64,000 bases of DNA from Halocaridina rubra (GCA_037179515.1 JAXCGZ010017026.1:108501-172500), one strand, 5' to 3'. Positions 10,895 to 22,006 are shown, counted from the stretch's first letter. The notes: generated from the sequence alone by a model not told the origin. Numbers and translations: made by a program.

Positions 10895-12052
10895 ATGCCC
10901 TCACATATCCTTTCTTCACGCAAAGTTTATAAGGTTCTTCGCTCGCTAAAGACAAACAAGGCATCTGGCCCCGATGGTATCCCTGCAAAGTTCCTTAAGG
11001 AGTTTGTAGATGAACTGGCTCCCGTGCTTTGTCGTCTTTTTTGCCTCATTCTGTCAACCTGTATCTATCCATCATCTTGGAAGCATGCTCTAGATCAACC
11101 TCTTCCTAATAAGGGTGACCGCTCTATTCCTTCAACCTACCGACCTATTGCCCTAACCTCCGCTACTGCTAAAGTTTTCGAAACTTTGCTCAATTCTCAC
11201 TTCTTGAAATGCCTTGAATCTAACTCACTTATCTGCGATTACCAGTACAGCTTCTGCAAGGCAAGATCCACTGGTGATCTCCTATCCTATCTTAATCATG
11301 TATGGTCATCTTCTCTGAGGGGCTATGGGGAATCCTATGTCGTCACCCTAGATATCTCTAAAGCTTTTGACAGAGTCTGGCACAAGGCTCTGTTGGCCAA
11401 ACTCCCTGCCTATGGCTTTACCCCTTCTTTCTGTTCTCTGATCTCCAGTTTTCTTACTGAACGTTTTATATCTGTAGTTGTTGATGGCGTGACATCTAGC
11501 CCTTTCTCTGTTACCAGTAGTGTTCCACAGGGCTCTGTTCTTTCACCTACTCTCTTCCTTCTCTTCATCAATGATCTTCTACAATCCCCATCTTCACCTC
11601 TTCTTCATGCCATTGCTGATGATTCTACCCTTCACTTTTCCTCTGCCTTTTCTTCACAACCTTCATCTGTTACTCGTAATCAGTCTCGTATCACTCTTTC
11701 TTCTACTCTTAACTCCAATTTGCAGAGATTATCTGAGTGGGGCACTCAGAATTTAGTCCAAGTCAATGCCTCCAAGACACAATTTCTGGCTATCTCTTTA
11801 TCTTCTTCTCCTCCTGATAACCCTATTGTCTTCGAAACTAACGAAATTTACCCTCTTAACTCTATCAACATATTAGGAATCCATATAGCCTCTAACTTGT
11901 CTTGGAAGAATCACATAATCCAAATTTCTAAATCTTCATCCAAAATATTGGGGGTTTTGTTTTGTTTTTGTCATTACTTTTCCTCTTTGCAGTTACTTAA
12001 AATTTACAAAGGTCTTATCTGCACCTGCTTAGAATACTGCTTGCACATCTAG
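10895..12052 (+). pseudogene. LINE-A reverse transcriptase
   Basis: A 385-residue frame with nearly the whole RT: LKTNKASGPDGIP (motif 1), YRPIALTSATAKVFE (motif 2), VVTLDISKAFDRVWH (motif A with the first catalytic Asp), SSVPQGSVLSPTLFLLFIND (motif B), HAIADDSTLHF (motif C; the catalytic ADD lies within 11612-11623) and LGIHIASNLSW (thumb). The catalytic aspartates are intact. It ends at a stop at 12050-12052 with the C-terminal tail continuing in the next frame. RT of this type primes on nicked target DNA. Confidence 0.88.
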
Positions 12053-12053
12053 A

Positions 12054-12437
12054 GTGCTTCTTCTTATACTTATCTTTTTGATAGGGTTGAATCTAAGGCA
12101 GTCAGACTCATTAATGATCCTTCTCTTACTTCTAATCTGGATTCTTCGCCGTAAGGTATCTTCCCTTTTGCTTTTCTGTCGCTACTACTTCCATCGCTGC
12201 TCTAATGAGTTGGCGAGTTGCATCCCTCCCCCACTGCCAAGGCTGCGTAACACTCGCCAAGCGGCCTCATCTCACAGGTACTGTGAGGAGATTTGTAGCT
12301 CGCGGATTGGTCGGTGCAGCAACTGCTTCTTCCCATCTACCTCCAGACTCTGGAACTCTCTTCCTCCTTCTGTCTTTCCTAATTCTTATGACCTATCATC
12401 CTTCAAAAAGCAGATCTATCGTCATCTCAAAGCCTAG
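12054..12437 (+). pseudogene. LINE-A C-terminal tail
   Basis: The frame contains RYYFHRCSNELASCIPPP, FFPSTSRLWNSLPPSVFPNS and the terminal FKKQIYRHLKA, the tail found after the RT in many Jockey/CR1-type elements. The segment VESKAVRLINDPS just before it is in another frame (about 12085-12125). It ends in the element's 3' UTR. Confidence 0.8.
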
Positions 12438-12645
12438 CCCTCCATATCTCTGGGTTCTCTGTAATTTGACTGTTTTTTTTTCTGTCTGTCATTTTCCTCT
12501 GTGTGACATTACCTCATCTCTGCCTTGTCCTTAACCTTTTTCTTTTCCTCCGTCTTAGTATTTTCTCGTGCATGGGCCTTTATTGATAAGGGCAGTTTCT
12601 GCCTGTCCGGGTGTCACAATCATAAAATAAAAAAAAATATATACA

Positions 12646-15106
12646 CAGTAGTGCCCCCAACCCATGAATTTAATCTGTTCCTAAAACCTGTTCGTGGGAT
12701 GGTTTGTTCATGGGTTGGAATAATTTTTCCAATTGCAAAGCATGTAAATTCAATTAATCCGTTTCTAGTCCCAATAGATATTCATTTTAAAATTTTTCTA
12801 ATGAGTATAAACATGAAATATAATAAAGGTTGTATGTATATTATAGGAAAATTACATTAATAATCAAAAGGAATTCTACTCTATAACAAAGCATGTACAT
12901 ATTCAGTTGAATACACTAGTTGATACCCTATATAAAATAGCAAAGTCAAACGCTTAGAAACACTTATTTCATGCTCCCACTAATAACAAATAGTTAAGAA
13001 ATAAATATTATACATAAGAAACAGTATTGTATTTACCTTTGTGGATGATTGTTGCTGGCATACGTGGATGGTGGTGGAGGAGGAGGGGGACTTACTATTG
13101 GAAGAAGAGTCCCCTTACATAAAAACTTTAGGGAACTCTTCTGATACAGGCTGTATTTCTGGTGTTTTCTCTTTTGGAAGCTGCTTCTTGGCCTACTGGC
13201 ACAAGGACCCTAGAGAAGTTTGTCTTTTTCTTAGTTGGTAATTTTTCTAAAAATAATCCGCAAATTGTCATTTACCATGTTCACTACTCTATTGCCCACA
13301 GTTTTGTCTGGGTGATGATTCTCACTAAAGACCTGCACATCATTCCACTTACTAAAAATTTCTTCAAATTTTTCACTGGACACCTTTACCCTCTCCTCCC
13401 CCTCCTCCGATTACTGTTCCTCTTGGAGAGTCTTCACCTGTTTATGTTGCAACTCAATCAATTCTTCGGTGGTGAGTTCTTGTTTTTGGTCTTCCATCAG
13501 CTCCTCTACATCCTCCTCATTGACCTCCAATCCCAAACTTTGCCCGAGGCCACAATTTCACCCACAATTTTGATAGCTAACTCCTGCTTGAAACCCTCGA
13601 AGTCTCTATTAGTCACAGAACCTGGCCAAAGTTTCCTCCAGGCAGAACTCAATGTGCGATATGAGACCTCCTTCCATGCTTTCTCAATGAGGCCAATGCA
13701 GTGGAGAATATTAAAGTGGTCTTTCCAGAAATCACGAAGTGTCAAATCTGTGGCATTGGTGACCTGGAAACACCTGGCAAAAAGACCCTTCATATACACC
13801 ATCTTAAATTAGGAAATTACCTGCTGCTCCATAGGCTGGAGGATAGGAGTGGTGTTGGGAGGCAGAAATTTGACTTTTATGAAGATCTATTGTTAAGCAA
13901 GGTCTTCTTCCACACCTGGAGGATGGGCAGGAGTATTATCCATTATGAGGAGACACTTACAGGGCAAACCATTTTCCTAAAGATATTTCTTTACAGCTGG
14001 TGCAAACACTTCAGTCAACCACTCTAGGAATAAAATCCGCATCACCTAAGCGTTTGGATTTGTCCTCCACATTACCGGAAGGCTAGCCTTCAACACATTA
14101 TCGTGCTTTAAAACATATCGATTTTCTGAGTGGTAAACTAAAAGAGGCTTGATCTTACAGTCTCTACTAGTATTGGCGCGCAATAAAAGTGTAAGCCTGT
14201 CTTTCATTGGTATGTGGCCAGGCAGTGACTTCTCCTCTTGGGTTATATAGGTTCTTTTAGGCACTTTCTTCCAAGAGAGTCCCATTTCATCACAGTTAAA
14301 AACTTGTTGCGGAATGTAACCTTCACTCTCGATATATTTAGCGAATTCCTGCACGTACGAAACCACTGCCTTTTGGTCGGAACTAGCCATCTCGACATGT
14401 CTAATGAGGCTATGAATCCCAGTTCATCGACGAAAGTGTTCAAACCAGCTTCTGCTGGGTTTCAGTTCATCAGTTTTAGCGCCACTAGAACTCGGAGTGT
14501 TCACTACTAAATGATGGTGAATTAGCAAAGCTTTAGCGCATATTAAGGCCTCACTAACACTATCTCCAACCAGCTGTTTTTCATTTACTCTCACCAACAA
14601 TAATTATTCTACCTCGTGTATTAACTGTAACCTATTCTTCTTTAAGATAGCCACTCCTTTAGCCACGTCGGATGCCTAATAGATCTCTTTATTTTTCAAA
14701 ATCGTACAGATAGTTGATTTCGCCATGTTATACTGCATGGCGAGATCAGAAACACAAAATCCATTTTCATGCTTAGAAACTATTTCCTTCTTAGTTTCCA
14801 CTGTTATGCATCTAGGATGCTTAATGCCACTGTCACTATCGCACTTCACTTTCTTAGGAGACATAATGAGGGTTAACTTAAAGTAAAGGCAAAACAATGG
14901 AAAAGTACAAAGCAAGAACAACGAACAAACTATGCAGTGCGGGCACCAATGAAGAACTGAGAGAGCAACAATGTGGGTGAGGGGGAACATGGTTGCCCGG
15001 CCAGATGTTCATGTGTATGCATGTTCGTGACTTTAAAATTATTCGCAAAATTTATTCGTAAATTATGTTCATGGGAGAAGGTGTTCGTGAGTCAAGGGCA
15101 CTATTG
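12646..15106 (-). mobile_element. Tigger/pogo DNA transposon, family 2, decayed
   Basis: TIRs CAGTAGTGCCCCCAACCC (left) and CAATAGTGCCCTTGACTC (right, reversed) bound a 2.46-kb element with a minus-strand transposase. The ends share CAGTAGTGCCC with the start of the element but differ from family 1. The right end touches a (CA)n run, and LINE-B starts directly after it. A second family-2 element begins at 62361. Confidence 0.83.
13506..14864 (-). pseudogene. Tigger family-2 transposase remnant
   Basis: The likely start is ATG 14864 (MSPKKVKCDSDSG). The helix-turn-helix follows: TVETKKEIVSKHENGFCVSD and AMQYNMAKSTICTILKNKE. After a frame break the DDE domain begins with YIPQQVFNCDEMGLSWKK (first catalytic Asp, about 14300) and TYITQEEKSLPGH at 14046-14390. 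The second block, LLIMDNTPAHPPGVE, lies at about 13900-13955 in another frame, followed by a stop. The post-DDE region is open at 13506-13802 (LTLRDFWKDHFNILHCIG). Several stops and frameshifts make it inactive. It would bind the TIRs and transpose into TA. Confidence 0.85.
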
Positions 15107-15136
15107 TGTGTATACACACACACACACACACAGAAT

Positions 15137-16000
15137 ATGGATGGAGAAATGAAAGAGAATGAAACACTCAGAGAGCAAATAAGATCTTTGGAGGAAGCAA
15201 ATAAAGCACAAGGGCAGGAGAGAAAGGAACTAGAAAAAAGAATAAAGAAGCTGGAAGGGGAAAAGAGTCAACTAGAATCTAGACTTTCTAAACAAGAAGA
15301 TAAAAACAAACAGCTGAATGACAACCTAAAGGAATTAGATGTTAGTTCACTGCTCTCTTCTGAGGGAGACGAGATTGCTGCTTGGAATGTCCAGATTAAG
15401 GAAAACATTGAACAGTTCAGAAAAGAGTTCCAGGAGCTGAATATGGAAAATGATGCCATGAAAACTTCCTTTGCTGATGCACCAAAGGGGAATGTGGCAG
15501 TAAAAGAGGCTGTAAAGGTGGTGGCACTGGAAAACATACAAACAGTTGACTATAAAGAGACAGTAATCGAAAAAATGAAAGACGTTGTGATGGAAAGGGC
15601 AAACCCACTCATCAGACAGGCACTTGATAAGGAGAAGACAGTGGTAATCTCAGGCATAAGCGAGTCCCAGGAGCCAACATGGCAGGGGAGACTTGAAAAA
15701 AATAAAGCTAGGGTTGTAGACCTGATAAGAAAGCTTGGAGTAGTATGTGGTCCTGAGGATATTGTAAACATACACCAACTAGGTAAATATTCGAGGGAAG
15801 GAAAGCCGAGACCAACAAAAGTAACCTTTGAGAGAGGGGAAACATGTAGGGAAATATTGTTGAGAAAAAAAAGTCTAAAAGACCTTCAAGAATTCAAACA
15901 AGTGTTCATTAGACAATACAGAACACAGGAAGAGATGGGAAAGATCAAAAACTTGTTGCAAGAGGCAAGAAGGTTAAATGATGAAAGAAATGAAGAATAG
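15137..16000 (+). CDS. LINE-B ORF1 protein (coiled coil, nucleic-acid binding)
   Basis: I chose ATG 15137 (MDGEMKENETLREQIRSLEE), because the 24 codons upstream only translate the (CA)n and Tigger end. The protein is about 287 residues. Residues 1-75 are a long coiled coil rich in Glu, Lys and Leu. A middle acidic part leads to a C-terminal domain with VVISGISESQEPTW and IVNIHQLGKYS, resembling the RRM-like/CTD region of LINE ORF1 proteins. Such proteins trimerise, bind the element RNA and act as chaperones. It ends with TAG at 15998-16000. ORF2 is open in another frame just upstream of that point, so the two overlap or abut. Confidence 0.82.
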   Translation: MDGEMKENETLREQIRSLEEANKAQGQERKELEKRIKKLEGEKSQLESRLSKQEDKNKQLNDNLKELDVSSLLSSEGDEIAAWNVQIKENIEQFRKEFQELNMENDAMKTSFADAPKGNVAVKEAVKVVALENIQTVDYKETVIEKMKDVVMERANPLIRQALDKEKTVVISGISESQEPTWQGRLEKNKARVVDLIRKLGVVCGPEDIVNIHQLGKYSREGKPRPTKVTFERGETCREILLRKKSLKDLQEFKQVFIRQYRTQEEMGKIKNLLQEARRLNDERNEE

Positions 16001-16002
16001 AA

Positions 16003-18360
16003 GAAAAATTTTCATTACAGAATTCTTCCAGACAAAGGGGAGATAAAGAAGATAATGACAGAAGATCAGGGGATGGGGCCTCATTAAGATTGTTATACAC
16101 AAATGCTGATGGATTAGCTGGTAAGGCAGTAGAATTAAAAGATAGGATTCACAACAGTAAGGCAGATATAGTAGCAATTACAGAGACTAAGTTGAGTGAG
16201 GACATAAACAGTGTCACAGTTTTTCCTAAGGGTTTCAGAATACTAAGGGTTGAAAGATCTGAGAGGACTGGTGGAGGGATAGCACTGCTCATAAGTGAAA
16301 GGATTCAAGTCGAAGAAATAAACTTGGCTATAGAAAGTGAGTTCAAGGAATTTCTTGTTGCTCGCATAAATACTGGGTCAGAGAGCATTATAATAACTGT
16401 TGTATACAACCCACCAAGGGACCAAAATAGGCTTGAAGTTTATGAGGAAAGTCATATAGGTACTATTGAAGTCATAAACTCAGTTGTTAACATGGCACGG
16501 GAAAAAAAATTTAGGATTTTGATTATGGGAGACTTTAATCATAAAGAGATAGATTGGATAAATCTTGACCCACACAGTGGTGAGGACTCATTCGGGGCAA
16601 GATTCCTAGATTGCGTACAAGGGAATTTCCTACACCAACATGTAATGGAACCAACAAGGGCCAGGGGTGGGGATGAGCCATCACTACTTGATCTAGTGTT
16701 CACAGATAATGTGTTGGATATTGAAAAAATTGAGTATGAACCACCAATTGGAAAGAGTGACCACTGTGTGTTGTTGATGGAGTATGTCATTGAAGATATT
16801 CTTCCTGAGAGTAGAGGCACTGAGGACATGAGGAGGAACTATCTGAAAGGAGATTACATCAAAATGAATGAGCTTTTTGCAGTTATTGACTGGAGAACCT
16901 TATTTTACAACAAATCTGTACAAGAAATGTATGACATCTTTTGTGAGAAATATGGGAAGATAGTAGATTGCTGCATACCTGTCACCAAAGTAGGTGTAAT
17001 TCATGCCGGAGAGAAATGGTTCGATAATGGGTGTAAAAGAGCTAAGGAGTGGAGAGACAAATGCTGGAAAAGGTATAGGAGGAGAAAAAACATAAATGCC
17101 TGGCAAACCTACAAAAGAGCAAGAAATGACTACCTAAGTAAAAGGAGAGAGGCAGAGAGAGACTATGAGAGGGACATCACCAGGAAGGCTAAAGAAAATC
17201 CCAAGCTTTTCCACAGCTTTATCAGAGGAAAACTGAAGGTAAAAGAACAGGTTTTAAGGCTAAAGAGAGCGGATGGAAGCATCACTGAGACGGATGAAGA
17301 GATCTGCAAAGAGTTGAACAAGGAGTTTCAGTCAGTATTTACAGTAGAAAATACCCCACCCCCTCAGATTGCAGTGATAGAAGCTCAAGGGCCGGTATTA
17401 GAGAACATCAACCTTACAGCCACAGAGGTATGCAAAGCGCTGATGGATTTAGATGTTCATAAAGCTACAGGTCCTGATGACATATCCCCCCATGTGCTTA
17501 AAAAATGCGCAAACACAATATCAGTGGCACTAAGTATCATATTTAAGGAGTCACTGGAGTCGGGGGAGATTCCAAGATGCTGGAAACAAGCAAATGTGAT
17601 ACCTATCTTCAAAAAGGGAAGGAGGGATACGGCTCTGAACTATAGACCAGTTTCCTTGACCAGCATAGTTTGCAAAGTTATGGAGAAACTACTAAGGAAA
17701 CATATCTCTCTTCACTTGGAATCCTTCAACTTTTTGTCAGTGAGGCAACATGGCTTCAGAGAAGGTAGATCAACAGTAACAAACTTATTAGAATTTTATG
17801 ACGAGGTAAGCCAAATCTTACAGGAAAGAGAGGGCTGGGCAGACTGCATATTCCTAGACTTCCAGAAAGCATTTGACACTGTTCCACATGGGAGACTTAT
17901 TAGGAAGCTGCAATCAATGGCTAGAATAGGTGGGAATGTTTTGGAATGGATAAAAACTTACTTAGAAGGAAGGGAACAGAGGGTTAGAGTAAGACACTCA
18001 GTGTCTGAATGGAGAAGAGTTAGTAGTGGAGTTCCACAGGGTTCAGTTTTAGGGCCACTTTTGTTCCTTGTATATGTAAATGACCTACCAGAGTCTGTAA
18101 ATTTATTCATGAATATGTTTGCAGATGATGCAAAGATTGTGAAGAAAGTAAAAAACGAGAACAATGATAGAGAACTTCAGGAGGACCTAAATAATCTGCA
18201 TGAGTGGTCAGAAAAGTGGCTAATGAAATTCAATACTTCAAAATGTAAGGTAATGAGAATGGGTACAAGTGCAAGAAGGCCCAAGCTTGACTACTCGGTG
18301 GCTGGAGTACAACTTCAAGAGACAGAAAATGAGAGAGATCTAGGAGTAAACATATGGTAG
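16003..18360 (+). pseudogene. LINE-B ORF2: endonuclease and reverse transcriptase, cut by a SINE
   Basis: The frame is open from about 15994 but has no ATG before 16090, where TTG precedes LYTNADGLAGK; translation may re-initiate after ORF1. Endonuclease blocks: TNADGLAGK, IVAITETKLSED, ILIMGDFNHKEIDW and GKSDHCVLLM (about 16756). RT blocks: KATGPDDISPHVLK, YRPVSLTSIVCKVMEK, FLDFQKAFDTVPH (motif A), SGVPQGSVLGPLLFLVYVND (motif B) and MFADDAKIVK with catalytic FADD at 18118-18129. All catalytic residues look intact. At 18355 the frame enters the SINE and stops at 18358-18360. The natural C-terminus continues at 18583. Confidence 0.9.
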
Positions 18361-18567
18361 TCACAGTGGCTCAACCAATAACGTCCGCGACTCTGAGGCG
18401 TCAGGTCGAGGGTTCGCGCCCCGTCACGGTCTGAGGTTAGCAAGGGCATGCACTCAGGGTAACGATTACATCTGCCAAAACAAGTCCTTCGCAAGAAGGC
18501 AACCGTCCTAGCCCTTGGTTGAAAAGGGAGTCCGTGACGTAAAACCGGAACAGTAAAACCAGAACAA
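18355..18567 (+). mobile_element. tRNA-derived SINE (family A), copy 1, with 15-bp target duplication
   Basis: A 213-bp insert flanked by CTAGGAGTAAACATA at 18340-18354 and again at 18568-18582, a perfect 15-bp duplication. The head carries an A-box-like TGGCTCAACCAATAACG and a B-box-like GGGTTCGCGCCCCGTC, with CGACTCTGAGGCG where a tRNA-Gln(CTG)-like anticodon arm would be. The tail ends in two copies of a GTAAAACC(G/A)GAACA unit. It interrupts LINE-B ORF2. Copies 2 and 3 are at 19413-19603 (minus) and 23950-24151 (plus). Confidence 0.9.
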
Positions 18568-18582
18568 CTAGGAGTAAACATA

Positions 18583-19140
18583 CTGGCAGATTTGTCTCCA
18601 GAAATACATATAAATGGCATAGTAAGGGCAGCATATGCATTCTTATCAAATGTAAGGGTAGCCTTCAGGCACATGGACAAGGAAATGTTCAGAAATATTT
18701 ATGTAACCTATGTGAGGCCAAAACTCGAATATGCAGCCCCCTTTTGGAATCCGCACTTGAAAAAGCACATAGCTAAGCTTGAAAAAGTTCAAAGACATGC
18801 CATGAAACTGGTGCCAGAAATACGCAATCTCAGTTATGATGAGAGGCTGAGGGAATTAGACTTACCATCACTCGAAGCTAGAAGAGTGAGGGGGGATATG
18901 GTGACAGTCTTTAAATTCCTTCATGGTTATGATAGAGTGGATAGGGATCGATATTTTGATATGGCTGGCTCTAGAACTAGAGGTCATAGTTTGAAGCTTC
19001 GTAAGAAAACTTCTTTGCAGGATGTAAGGAAATACTTTTTCAGTGTAAGAGTAGTTGATAATTGGAATTCGCTAAGCGAGGAGGTAGTTAATGCTATCTC
19101 AATCCATAGTTTTAAGGACAGGTATGATAAGTATCACTAA
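18583..19140 (+). pseudogene. LINE-B ORF2 C-terminal segment after the SINE
   Basis: This continues the thumb and tail of ORF2: LADLSPEIHINGIVRAAYAF, HMDKEMFRNIYVTYVRPKLE, YAAPFWNPHLKKHIAKLEKV and the final VVNAISIHSFKDRYDKYH before TAA at 19138-19140. The same tail is intact in copy 2 at 21058-21747. On its own it has no start and no catalytic residues. Confidence 0.88.
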
Positions 19141-19228
19141 GTATAAAATGGAACCGATCAGGAGACGGGAAGATACGAGCTTTGGGCTCTTTCCCGTAAA
19201 CACAATTAGGTAATCACAATTAGGTAAT

Positions 19229-19233
<5 letters not shown>

Positions 19234-19304
<71 letters not shown>
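19234..19304. repeat. (AT)n microsatellite
   Basis: About 70 bp of AT right after the LINE-B tandem tail. The 100 bp that follow (19305-19412) hold a short (AC)n and TC-rich sequence in which I see no gene. Confidence 0.95.
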
Positions 19305-19309
<5 letters not shown>

Positions 19310-19412
19310 TTTTCTTAATGACACACACACAATATTTACCTCCACTGGGCCTTATCAGGAGCTTTATTTTTTCTTTATACCTTTTTAAGTCTTTCTTTCT
19401 CTCTCTAAAGTA

Positions 19413-19603
19413 TGGATTTGGTTTTACATCACGAACTCCCTTTTCAACTAAGGGCTAGGACGGTTGCCTTCTTACGAAGGACTTGTTTTGGCAGATGTAA
19501 TCATTACCCTGAGTGTATGCCCTTACTAACCTCAGTCTGTGATGGGGCGCGAACCCTCGACCTGCCGCCTCAGAGTCGCAGACACTACCATTTAGCCACA
19601 GTG
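19413..19603 (-). mobile_element. tRNA-derived SINE (family A), copy 2
   Basis: The reverse complement of the SINE at 18355: GTGGCTAAATGGTAGTGTCT (A-box region), GTCGAGGGTTCGCGCCCC (B-box region), then the shared body CATCTGCCAAAACAAGTCCT. Its head abuts the truncated 5' end of LINE-B copy 2 at 19604 with no spacer, so one of the two inserted exactly at the end of the other. Confidence 0.88.
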
Positions 19604-19604
19604 T

Positions 19605-21005
19605 GTGTTGTTGATGGAGTATATCATTGAAGATATTCTTCCTGAGAGTAGAGGCACTGAGGACATGAGGAGGAACTATCCGAAAGGAGATTACATCAAA
19701 ATGAATGAGCTTTTTGTAGTTCTTGACTGGAGAACCTTATTTTACATCAAAACTGTACAAGAAATGTATGACATCTTTTGTGAGAAATATGGGAAGATAG
19801 TAGATTGCTGCATACCTGTCACCAAAGTAGGTGTAATTCATGCCAGAGAGAAATGGCTCGATAATGGGTGTAAAAGAGCTAAGGAGTGGAGAGACAAATG
19901 CTGGAAAAGGTATAGGAGGAGAAAAAACATAAATGCCTGGCAAACCTACAAAAGAGCAAGAAATGACTACCTAAGTAAAAGGAGAGAGGCAGAGAGAGAC
20001 TATGAGAGGGACATCACCAGGAAGGCTAAAAAAAATCCCAAGCTTTTCCACAGCTTTATCAGAGGAAAACTGAAGGTAAAAGAACAGGTTTTAAGGCTAA
20101 AGAGAGCGGATGGAAGCATCACTGAGACGGATGAAGAGATCTGCAAAGAATTGAACAAGGAGTTTCAGTCAGTATTTACAGTAGAAAATACCCCACCCCC
20201 TCAGATTGCAGTGATAGAAGCTCAAGGGCCGGTATTAGAGAACATCAACCTTACACCCACAGAGGTATGCAAAGCGCTGATGGATTTAGATGTTCATAAA
20301 ACTACAGGTCCCGATGACATATCCCCTCATGTGCTTAAAAAATGCGCAAACTCAATATCAGTGGCACTAAGTATCATATTTAAAAAGTCACTGGAGTCAG
20401 GGGAGATTCCAAGATGCTGGAAACAAGCAAATGTGATACCTATCTTCAAAAAGGGAAGGAGGGATACGGCTCTGAACTATAGACCAGTTTCCTTGACCAG
20501 CATAGTTTGCAAAGTTATGGAGAAACTACTAAGGAAACATATCTCTCTTCACTTGGAATCCTTCAACTTTTTGTCAGTGAGGCAACATGGCTTCAGAGAA
20601 GGTAGATCAGCAGTAACAAACTTAGAATTTTATGATGACGTAAGCCAAATCTTACAGGAAAGAGAAGGCTGGGCAGATTGCATATTCCTAGACTTCCAGA
20701 AAGCGTTTGACACTGTTCCACATGGGAGACTTATTAGGAAGCTGCAATCAATGGCTAGAATAGGTGGAAATGTTTTGGAATGGATAAAAACTTACTTAGA
20801 AGGAAGGGAACAGAGGGTTAGAGTAAGACACTCAGTGTCTGAATGGAGAAGAGTTAGTAGTGGAGTTCCACAGGGTTCAGTTTTAGGGCCACTTTTGTTC
20901 CTTGTATATGTAAATGACCTACCAGAGTCTGTAAATTCATTCATGAATATGTTTGCAGATGATGCAAAGATTGTGAAGAAAGTAAAAAAACGAGAACAAT
21001 GGTAG
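19605..21005 (+). pseudogene. LINE-B copy 2 ORF2: RT part, frameshifted
   Basis: This frame starts inside the end of the endonuclease (LLMEYIIEDILPESRGTEDM) and carries the full RT: DISPHVLK, LTSIVCKVMEK, FLDFQKAFDTVPH, SGVPQGSVLGPLLFLVYVND and MFADDAKIVK (FADD at 20952-20963). It ends at TAG 21003-21005 because an A-run after the catalytic site has seven A where copy 1 has six. Downstream the tail continues in another frame. 5' truncation and this frameshift make it inactive. Confidence 0.9.
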
Positions 21006-21057
21006 AAAACTTCAGGAGGATCTAAATAATCTGCATGAGTGGTCAGAAAAGTGGCTA

Positions 21058-21747
21058 ATGAAATTCAATACTTCAACATGTAAGGTAATGAGAATGGGTA
21101 CAAGTGCAAGAAGGCCCAAGCTTGACTATTCGGTGGCTGGAGTACAACTTCAAGAGACAGAAAATGAGAGAGATCTAGGAGTAAACATACTGGCAGATTT
21201 GTCTCCAGAAATACATATAAATAGCATAGTAAGGGCAGCATATGCATTCTTATCAAATGTAAGGGTAGCCTTCAGGCACATGGACAAGGAAATGTTCAGA
21301 AATATTTATGTAACCTATGTGAGGCCAAAACTCGAATATGCAGCCCCCTTTTGGAATCCGCACTTGAAAAAGCACATAGCTAAGCTTGAAAAAGTTCAAA
21401 GACATGCCACGAAACTGGTGCCAGAAATACGCAATCTCAGTTATGATGAGAGGCTGAGGGAATTAGACTTACCATCACTCGAAGCTAGAAGAGTGAGGGG
21501 GGATATGGTGACAGTCTTTAAATTCCTTCATGGTTATGATAGAGTGGATAGGGATCGATATTTTGATATGGCTGGCTCTAGAACTAGAGGTCATAGTTTG
21601 AAGCTTCGTAAGAAAACTTCTTTGCTGGATGTAAGAAAATACTTTTTCAGTGTAAGAGTAGTTGATAATTGGAATTCGCTAAGTGAGGAGGTAGTTAATG
21701 CTATCTCAATCCATAGTTTTAAGGACAGGTATGATAAGTATCACTAA
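21058..21747 (+). pseudogene. LINE-B copy 2 ORF2: thumb and C-terminal tail
   Basis: A 229-residue frame from MKFNTSTCKVMRMGTSARRP through ETENERDLGVNILADLSPEI (the site where copy 1 has its SINE) to the terminal SFKDRYDKYH. It gives the uninterrupted version of the region that is split in copy 1, and confirms that nothing but the SINE and one target duplication were added there. Confidence 0.9.
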
Positions 21748-21843
21748 GTATAAAATGGAACCGATGAGGAGACGGGAAGATACGAGCTTTGGGCTATTTC
21801 CCGTAAACACAATTAGGTAATCACAGAGCCTACGGGTCTCTCT

Positions 21844-21848
<5 letters not shown>

Positions 21849-21935
<87 letters not shown>
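21849..21935. repeat. (AT)n microsatellite
   Basis: About 87 bp of AT between LINE-B copy 2 and foldback copy B; it supplies the TA target at 21939-21940. Confidence 0.95.
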
Positions 21936-21940
<5 letters not shown>

Positions 21941-22006
21941 CAGTAATCCCTCGCTCTATCGCGATTCACCTCTCGCGAATTCACTGTATCGCGATTATTT
22001 TTGGCC

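Larger units (their letters stand above)
9629..12637 (+). mobile_element. LINE-A: decayed Jockey-like non-LTR retrotransposon
   Basis: About 3.0 kb with, in order, an apurinic-type endonuclease region, a linker, a complete reverse transcriptase and the conserved C-terminal tail, then a 3' UTR ending in GTGTCACAATCATAAAATAA plus A-rich sequence. No ORF1 (gag) is seen: the 5' end is truncated into the (AT)n at 9628. Frameshifts and stops split the protein into at least four frames. The insert is strikingly C/T-rich on this strand compared with the surrounding AT-rich DNA. A second copy of its last 570 bp lies inverted at 28558-29131. Confidence 0.85.
15134..19232 (+). mobile_element. LINE-B copy 1: near-full-length CR1-like LINE with a nested SINE
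   Basis: ORF1 (15137-16000), ORF2 with endonuclease and RT (open from about 15994, to 18357), a SINE insertion (18355-18567), the rest of ORF2 (18583-19140), and a 3' UTR ending in two copies of AATTAGGTAATCAC in place of poly-A. Short tandem 3' tails of this kind are typical of CR1/L2-type elements. The 5' UTR is missing or very short: ORF1 begins just after a (CA)n. Apart from the SINE both ORFs are open, so the element was probably active not long ago. A second, 5'-truncated copy follows at 19604. Confidence 0.9.
19604..21825 (+). mobile_element. LINE-B copy 2 (5'-truncated)
   Basis: Begins at the base corresponding to about 16766 of copy 1 and runs to the same 3' end, with one AATTAGGTAATCAC tail unit. 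It is nearly identical to copy 1, with scattered substitutions, one 3-bp deletion (about 20625) and one extra A in an A-run (about 20987). 5' truncation is usual for LINEs that are reverse transcribed at the target. It lacks the SINE that splits copy 1, so the SINE entered copy 1 after both were made, or copy 2 came from a SINE-free source. Confidence 0.92.

Noticed and set aside
15065..15136. Longer ORF1 start at 15065 in LINE-B
   Set aside because: The extra 24 codons translate a Tigger end and (CA)n; the coiled coil starts after ATG 15137.
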